Positions 4,270 to 8,189 of a stretch of DNA of 8,189 nucleotides are shown here, in pieces; the stretch's first letter is position 1, and every line of letters starts with the position of its first letter. Source of the stretch: Anaerolineaceae bacterium (lineage in GTDB: Bacteria > Chloroflexota > Anaerolineae > Anaerolineales > Anaerolineaceae); contig DNOU01000145.1 of NCBI GenBank assembly GCA_003501835.1, positions 461-8,649 of the forward strand. Reading direction: 5' to 3'. The notes under the pieces are model-generated. The model made no database searches and had not been told where the DNA came from. It worked only from the letters and a program-made list of their open reading frames with translations. A program made the translations under genes and the position numbers.

Positions 4270-6774
4270 ATGGCTGGAATGGAACGCTTCACCCAGAGAG
4301 CCAGGCGGGTTCTCGCCCTGGCGCACGAAGAAGCGGAAAGCTTGCATCAAAACAATATTTTTACCGAACATCTTCTTTTAGGTTTGATTGATGAAGAAAG
4401 CGGCGTCGCTGGACGCGCCTTACGCGACCTGGGACTGGAACCGGAACGGGTGCGCGAAATGGTGGAGCGTCTGAGTGGATATGGACGCGGAGACGCGGAG
4501 AAGATCGAGCTTTCAGCGGGCACCCAGCATGTGCTGAACCTGGCCATCGAGGAAGCCCGCAGCCTGGGTCACCAATACATTGGCACCGAGCATCTCCTGC
4601 TCGGGCTGGTCCAATCCACCGAAGATCAGGCTCTGGAAGTGATGAAGAAATTGGGAGTCACGCCCGAGCAGGTTCGGCGGCAGACGCGCCGGGTGATGCA
4701 GGAAGGCGCCAATCTGCCGGCACCAAGCGGACACGCGCCGCCCACCCGCCGCGAAGAGAAAAAGGAAACCAAGACCCCGTTGGTGGATCAACTGGCCACC
4801 GATCTGACCACCCTGGCAGAAGAAGGCAAGCTGGATCCGGTCATCGGACGCCAGAAGGAAATTGAACGTCTGATCCAGATCCTCGCCCGCCGCAACAAGA
4901 ACAACCCGGCGTTGATCGGTGAACCCGGCGTGGGTAAGACAGCCATCGTCGAAGGGTTGGCACAGCGTATCAATGAAGGAGACGTCCCTGCTCCACTCAT
5001 TGGCAAACGCGTACTGCAGCTGGATGTGGGATCGCTGGTAGCGGGCACCATGTACCGCGGTCAGTTTGAGGAACGCCTCAAACGGGTGATCGACGAACTG
5101 AAAGCCTCCAAGTCCATTCTCTTTATTGACGAACTGCATATGCTGGTGGGAGCAGGAGCAGCTGGTTCATCAGTGGACGCTGCCAACATTCTCAAACCTG
5201 CACTTTCCCGCGGTGAACTGCAGGTGATTGGCGCCACCACGCTGGATGAATACCGCAAGCACATCGAGACGGATGCGGCACTGGAGCGGCGTTTCCAGCC
5301 CATCCTGGTGGAAGAGCCCGGCATTGATGAGGCGATCGCCATTCTCAAGGGTGTGCGAAAGGCATACGAGGAACATCACCGTTTGGTGATCTCAGATGAA
5401 GCTCTGGAATCTGCCGTCAGGCTTTCTGCCCGCTATGTGACCGAGCGCTTTCTGCCCGACAAAGCCATCGACCTGATCGATGAAGCCTCGTCACGGGTAC
5501 GCATGTACAAAAGCCCGGCAGCGCAGGAGTTCAAGTCGCTCATGGCTCAGCTTAAGGATGTTCGCGAAAACCGCAACCTGGCGGTGGAAGACGGCCGGCA
5601 TGACGATGTTCAGGAATTGCTGACCACTGAAAACAGCATTGAAGACAAACTGGACAAGCTGCGCACTGGCTGGGATCGTGCCACGAGCCCGGTGGTGAGC
5701 GCGGATGACATCGCCGAACTGGTTTCAATGTGGACCGGGGTGCCGGTGATGCAGATGCAGGTGGAAGAATCCGAACGCTTGCTGCACATGGAAGATGAAC
5801 TTGCTTTATCCATTGTGGGGCAGACAGATGCCATCCAGACCATTGCCAAGGCAATCCGGCGTGGACGTGCCGGGTTGAAAGACCCCCGTCGTCCGATCGG
5901 ATCCTTTATGTTTCTGGGTCCCACTGGCGTGGGCAAGACTGAACTGACCAAGTCGCTGGCGCGGTTCCTCTTTGGCAGCGAAGATTCCCTGGTGCAGATC
6001 GACATGTCGGAGTTCATGGAACGCCACAACGTCAGCCGTCTGGTGGGGGCACCCCCGGGTTACGTGGGCTACGAGGAAGCCGGTCAACTGACTGAGGCCA
6101 TCCGCCGTCACCCGTATTCGATCATCGTCTTTGACGAGATTGAAAAGGCGCATCCTGAAACGCACAACATGCTGCTGCAGATCATGGAAGAGGGGCAGCT
6201 GACCGATGCCAGGGGTCACAAGGTGGATTTCCGTAACACCATCATTGTGATGACCTCCAATATCGGTGCAGAAGAGATCCGCCGCTCAGGTTCTCTGGGC
6301 TTTGCCTTGAAGCGCGATCAACAGGTCGAGGAGAAGGAGAATTACGAGGAGATGCGCAAGAAGCTGCTCGACAGCCTGCGCAAAGTTTTCCGCCCCGAGT
6401 TCATCAACCGCCTCGACAGCGTGGTGGTTTTCCATCCATTGAACCAGGAGCAGATCCTCAAAATTGTCGGATTGGAGCTGCAGAAGGTTTCCGACCGCCT
6501 TTCAGAGCACAATCTGACCCTGAGGGCGACCGATGCCGCATTGGAGCTCCTGGCGAAGGAAGGATACCTGCCGGAAATGGGAGCCCGTCCACTGCGCCGT
6601 GTGATCCAGGACAAGGTGGAAGACATCCTTTCGGATGCGGTCCTGTCGCATGAGTTTGAAGACGGTGATGCGGTGCTGGTGGATGCCAACAAGGAAGGTC
6701 AGATCGTTCTCAAACGTGACAAACCCCGCAAGGTGGAAAAACATGAGGAAAAGCCGGAGGAAATGCCGGTATAG
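4270..6774 (+). CDS. clpC: ClpC AAA+ unfoldase, ATPase subunit of ClpCP
   Basis: ClpC is a hexameric ATP-driven unfoldase that feeds proteins to the ClpP peptidase in the cytoplasm. It is complete at 834 residues, normal for ClpC. Order of domains: two Clp-N repeats (about 5-145) with FTEHLLLGL and GTEHLLLGL; AAA+ 1 with Walker A GEPGVGKT (217-224), Walker B LFIDE (284-288) and pore Tyr262; a helical middle domain (about 418-475) that separates ClpC from ClpA; AAA+ 2 with GPTGVGKT (550-557), Walker B Asp622-Glu623 and pore loop GYVG (Tyr598). A ClpP-docking loop LGF is at 676-678, and sensor 2 is GARPLRR near the C-terminus. Glu33 and Glu107 match the phospho-arginine-binding glutamates of Bacillus ClpC. 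The start is fixed by AGGAGGT five bases upstream. Unlike Firmicutes, no ctsR, mcsA or mcsB is adjacent. A charged tail follows the last domain. Confidence 0.98.
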   Translation: MAGMERFTQRARRVLALAHEEAESLHQNNIFTEHLLLGLIDEESGVAGRALRDLGLEPERVREMVERLSGYGRGDAEKIELSAGTQHVLNLAIEEARSLGHQYIGTEHLLLGLVQSTEDQALEVMKKLGVTPEQVRRQTRRVMQEGANLPAPSGHAPPTRREEKKETKTPLVDQLATDLTTLAEEGKLDPVIGRQKEIERLIQILARRNKNNPALIGEPGVGKTAIVEGLAQRINEGDVPAPLIGKRVLQLDVGSLVAGTMYRGQFEERLKRVIDELKASKSILFIDELHMLVGAGAAGSSVDAANILKPALSRGELQVIGATTLDEYRKHIETDAALERRFQPILVEEPGIDEAIAILKGVRKAYEEHHRLVISDEALESAVRLSARYVTERFLPDKAIDLIDEASSRVRMYKSPAAQEFKSLMAQLKDVRENRNLAVEDGRHDDVQELLTTENSIEDKLDKLRTGWDRATSPVVSADDIAELVSMWTGVPVMQMQVEESERLLHMEDELALSIVGQTDAIQTIAKAIRRGRAGLKDPRRPIGSFMFLGPTGVGKTELTKSLARFLFGSEDSLVQIDMSEFMERHNVSRLVGAPPGYVGYEEAGQLTEAIRRHPYSIIVFDEIEKAHPETHNMLLQIMEEGQLTDARGHKVDFRNTIIVMTSNIGAEEIRRSGSLGFALKRDQQVEEKENYEEMRKKLLDSLRKVFRPEFINRLDSVVVFHPLNQEQILKIVGLELQKVSDRLSEHNLTLRATDAALELLAKEGYLPEMGARPLRRVIQDKVEDILSDAVLSHEFEDGDAVLVDANKEGQIVLKRDKPRKVEKHEEKPEEMPV

Positions 6775-6782
6775 ACAATCCA

Positions 6783-6821
6783 TGCCTGCCAGAAGATTTC
6801 TTCTGGCAGGCAATCTTTATT
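6783..6821 (+). terminator. Terminator hairpin after clpC
   Basis: TGCCTGCCAGAAG (6783-6795) and CTTCTGGCAGGCA (6800-6812) form a perfect 13-bp stem around a four-base ATTT loop, nine bases after the clpC stop. The tail ATCTTTATT is only moderately T-rich, so termination may be incomplete and some transcripts may reach arsC. Confidence 0.75.
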
Positions 6822-6849
6822 AGAGGTTTAAGGTATAAGGAGAACTGGG

Positions 6850-7263
6850 ATGGCTACAAAAAAAGTCTTGTTTCTTTGCACAGGTAATTCCTGCCGCTCC
6901 CAAATGGCAGAGGCGATGGTCAATGCTTTACCGGATCGTCAGTGGCAGGCTTTCAGCGCCGGGACAGTGCCTGCTGGATTTGTCCATCCCATGGCATTGC
7001 AAGTGTTGAAAGAGGCGGGCATAGAGCATCAGGGGGTCTCAAAGTCGGTCGATGTCTTCAAGGGCCAGAGTTTTGACCTGGTGGTCACCGTCTGTTCGGA
7101 TGCGGAAGAAAATTGCCCGGTCTGGCTGGGCAGCGGTCGCAAGCTGCATGTTTCACTGGAAGACCCTGCCGCGGTGGAAGGCGATGAGGAAACCCGCTTG
7201 AATGCCTTTCGCAAGGTGCGGGAGAATATTCAAAGGCTGATCCTTCCGCAACTTCAGGAATGA
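6850..7263 (+). CDS. arsC: Arsenate reductase, thioredoxin-coupled (LMW phosphatase fold)
   Basis: ArsC reduces arsenate to arsenite in the cytoplasm for later export, using the low-molecular-weight tyrosine phosphatase fold. At 137 residues it has the family length. The phosphate-binding loop CTGNSCRS spans residues 10-17 with nucleophile Cys10, Cys15 and Arg16. The redox pair Cys82 and Cys89 lies in VCSDAEENCP (81-90), at the same numbers as in plasmid pI258 ArsC, and the DP dyad (Asp-Pro in LEDPAA) supplies the general acid. The three-cysteine relay marks the thioredoxin-coupled arsenate reductases rather than plain phosphatases. AAGGAGA six bases upstream fixes the start. No arsR or arsenite exporter gene is visible in the window, so it is an orphan here. 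It stands 75 bases after clpC with a hairpin between them; no clear promoter is seen. Confidence 0.92.
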   Translation: MATKKVLFLCTGNSCRSQMAEAMVNALPDRQWQAFSAGTVPAGFVHPMALQVLKEAGIEHQGVSKSVDVFKGQSFDLVVTVCSDAEENCPVWLGSGRKLHVSLEDPAAVEGDEETRLNAFRKVRENIQRLILPQLQE

Positions 7264-7360
7264 AACTGGGGCTAAGCGATGGTTTGCGATCGAATCCTTG
7301 AAGCATACATCCAAAAGCGCGCCGCAAACGAGCCTGAAGTCACCGAAGGAAAATGTTCAG

Positions 7361-7383
7361 CCTCGAGATGATTGTCCTCGAGG
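7361..7383. terminator. Hairpin between convergent arsC and rhomboid genes
   Basis: CCTCGAG (7361-7367) and CTCGAGG (7377-7383) form a perfect 7-bp stem with a nine-base loop, in the gap where two genes converge. Neither side has a strong T-run (GTGTTT on plus, ATTTT a little farther on minus), so it is at best a weak, possibly two-way terminator. Confidence 0.35.
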
Positions 7384-7406
7384 GTGTTTGCCTAATTGCC
7401 AGGTGG

Positions 7407-8051
7407 TTAATCGAAGAGCGACGGTTGGCGTCGTCTGCCGAGGAAGAGAATGAGAATCAACCCAGTGATGAATCCACCAATGTGTGCCATGTAGGCTACA
7501 CCGCCGCTCGCTGACCCCAGGCTGCTGGCTTCGTTCAACAGCTGCAGCATGAACCAGGACCCAATGACGATGATGGCAGGCAGGGGGATGACGAATGGTG
7601 GCAGCAGCACTCGCACTCTCTGACGCGGAAAGACGATCAGATACGCACCTAACACCCCGGCGATGGCGCCTGAAGCGCCCAGGTTGGGAACAGTCGAGGT
7701 CGGGTCGGCAAGCACCTGGGCATAGGTGGCGGCAATCCCGCACAGCAGGTAAAAGAGCAGGAACCTGCCATGCCCGATGCGGTCTTCGATGTTGTCGCCA
7801 AAAATCCACAGGTAGAGCATGTTGCCCAAAATGTGCAACCAGCCCGCATGCATGAACATGGCGGAGAAAACTGTAAAGAATTGCCCAACCGGGTCGGCAA
7901 GCAACCTTACAGGGATCACGGTGAAGGTTGTGATAAAGGCTGCGTCCGAGATCAATTCGAAGTAGAACACCAGGAAGTTGGCAGCAATCAGCAGGTAGGT
8001 TACAAACGGAAGAGATTTGCGGCTGTAATTGTCATCACCAATCGGGATCAT
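7407..8051 (-). CDS. Rhomboid-family intramembrane serine protease
   Basis: Rhomboids cut substrate proteins within the membrane. This one has 214 residues, six predicted membrane helices (about 14-34, 58-85, 97-113, 125-142, 152-172, 186-206) and no extra soluble domain, the basic bacterial form. The serine is in GASGAIAG (Ser127, helix 4) and the paired histidine in AHIGGFITG (His190, helix 6). Helix 2 has the HAGWLHILGNMLYLWIFG motif with His68, His73 and Asn77. All catalytic positions are kept, so it should be active. The C-terminus ends in a basic RRR patch. AAAGGAGA just upstream of ATG 8051 and a TATAAT box further up support this start. It converges on arsC and is transcribed on its own. 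Substrate is unknown. Confidence 0.95.
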   Translation of the reverse strand: MIPIGDDNYSRKSLPFVTYLLIAANFLVFYFELISDAAFITTFTVIPVRLLADPVGQFFTVFSAMFMHAGWLHILGNMLYLWIFGDNIEDRIGHGRFLLFYLLCGIAATYAQVLADPTSTVPNLGASGAIAGVLGAYLIVFPRQRVRVLLPPFVIPLPAIIVIGSWFMLQLLNEASSLGSASGGVAYMAHIGGFITGLILILFLGRRRQPSLFD

Positions 8052-8078
8052 ACGTCTCCTTTAGAAGAACACCCTCTG

Positions 8079-8084
8079 ATTATA
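8079..8084 (-). promoter_or_regulatory. TATAAT -10 box of the rhomboid gene
   Basis: A perfect minus-strand TATAAT lies 27 bases before the rhomboid start, leaving about 20 bases of leader with the AAAGGAGA ribosome site (8062-8055). The expected -35 region around 8102-8107 reads ACCAGG on the minus strand, a poor match, so the promoter rests on the -10 box alone. Confidence 0.5.
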
Positions 8085-8189
8085 CTGAATTCCTCAACGT
8101 TCCTGGTGAGAACAATCACCCGTTTCATTTTAGCATCGAACCCAGGATGGGGATTCACTCTCGAGACAGTTTGCCCACGGAGGATGAAG

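Noticed and set aside
8105..8120. GGTGA...TCACC hairpin followed by T-rich sequence
   Set aside because: Only five base pairs and no proper T-run; no gene ends there on the plus strand.

Overview
The window reads as ordinary bacterial chromosome with one decayed, AT-rich island. The gene set is ClpC, a thioredoxin-type arsenate reductase, a six-helix rhomboid, an M42 aminopeptidase behind a hot-dog thioesterase, and an Fe-S Rrf2 regulator. Together with a -10 box set directly against a start codon (a leaderless-type start), this suggests a Chloroflexota (Anaerolineae-like) genome of roughly 55-60% GC. That placement is inferred from remembered protein similarity, not from a marker gene.

Layout. 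Positions 1-1229 carry three minus-strand genes. In transcription order they are an Rrf2 regulator with a cysteine triad (831-1229), an 85-residue acidic protein of unknown function (501-758), a rho-independent terminator (446-482), and the N-terminal 143 residues of an MFS transporter that runs off the left edge. The divergent region 1230-1376 holds a 32-bp inverted repeat over the rrf2 promoter, a second small palindrome beside it, and a TATAAT box seven bases before the next start. Positions 1377-2868 are a plus-strand pair: acyl-CoA thioesterase, then M42 metallo-aminopeptidase.

Positions 2873-3573 are an AT-rich pseudogene that can be partly reassembled across frameshifts and one stop. 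Positions 3574-4269 have no gene. They include a palindromic intergenic repeat (3801-3929), an imperfect 28-bp direct repeat, and a possible extended -10 promoter for clpC.

Positions 4270-6774 are a complete clpC, closed by a 13-bp perfect hairpin. Then come arsC (6850-7263), a short gap, and a convergent minus-strand rhomboid protease gene (7407-8051) with its own promoter.

Functional reading. ClpC (protein unfolding for ClpP), rhomboid (intramembrane proteolysis) and M42 (peptide trimming) are proteostasis genes. The Rrf2 protein is probably an Fe-S-based redox or NO sensor that controls itself and the small gene behind it. I find no CRISPR array, tRNA, rRNA, intact insertion sequence or clear novel defence system. 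The points most worth following are the Rrf2 operator with its unknown partner gene, the reassemblable pseudogene, and the clpC-arsC adjacency.
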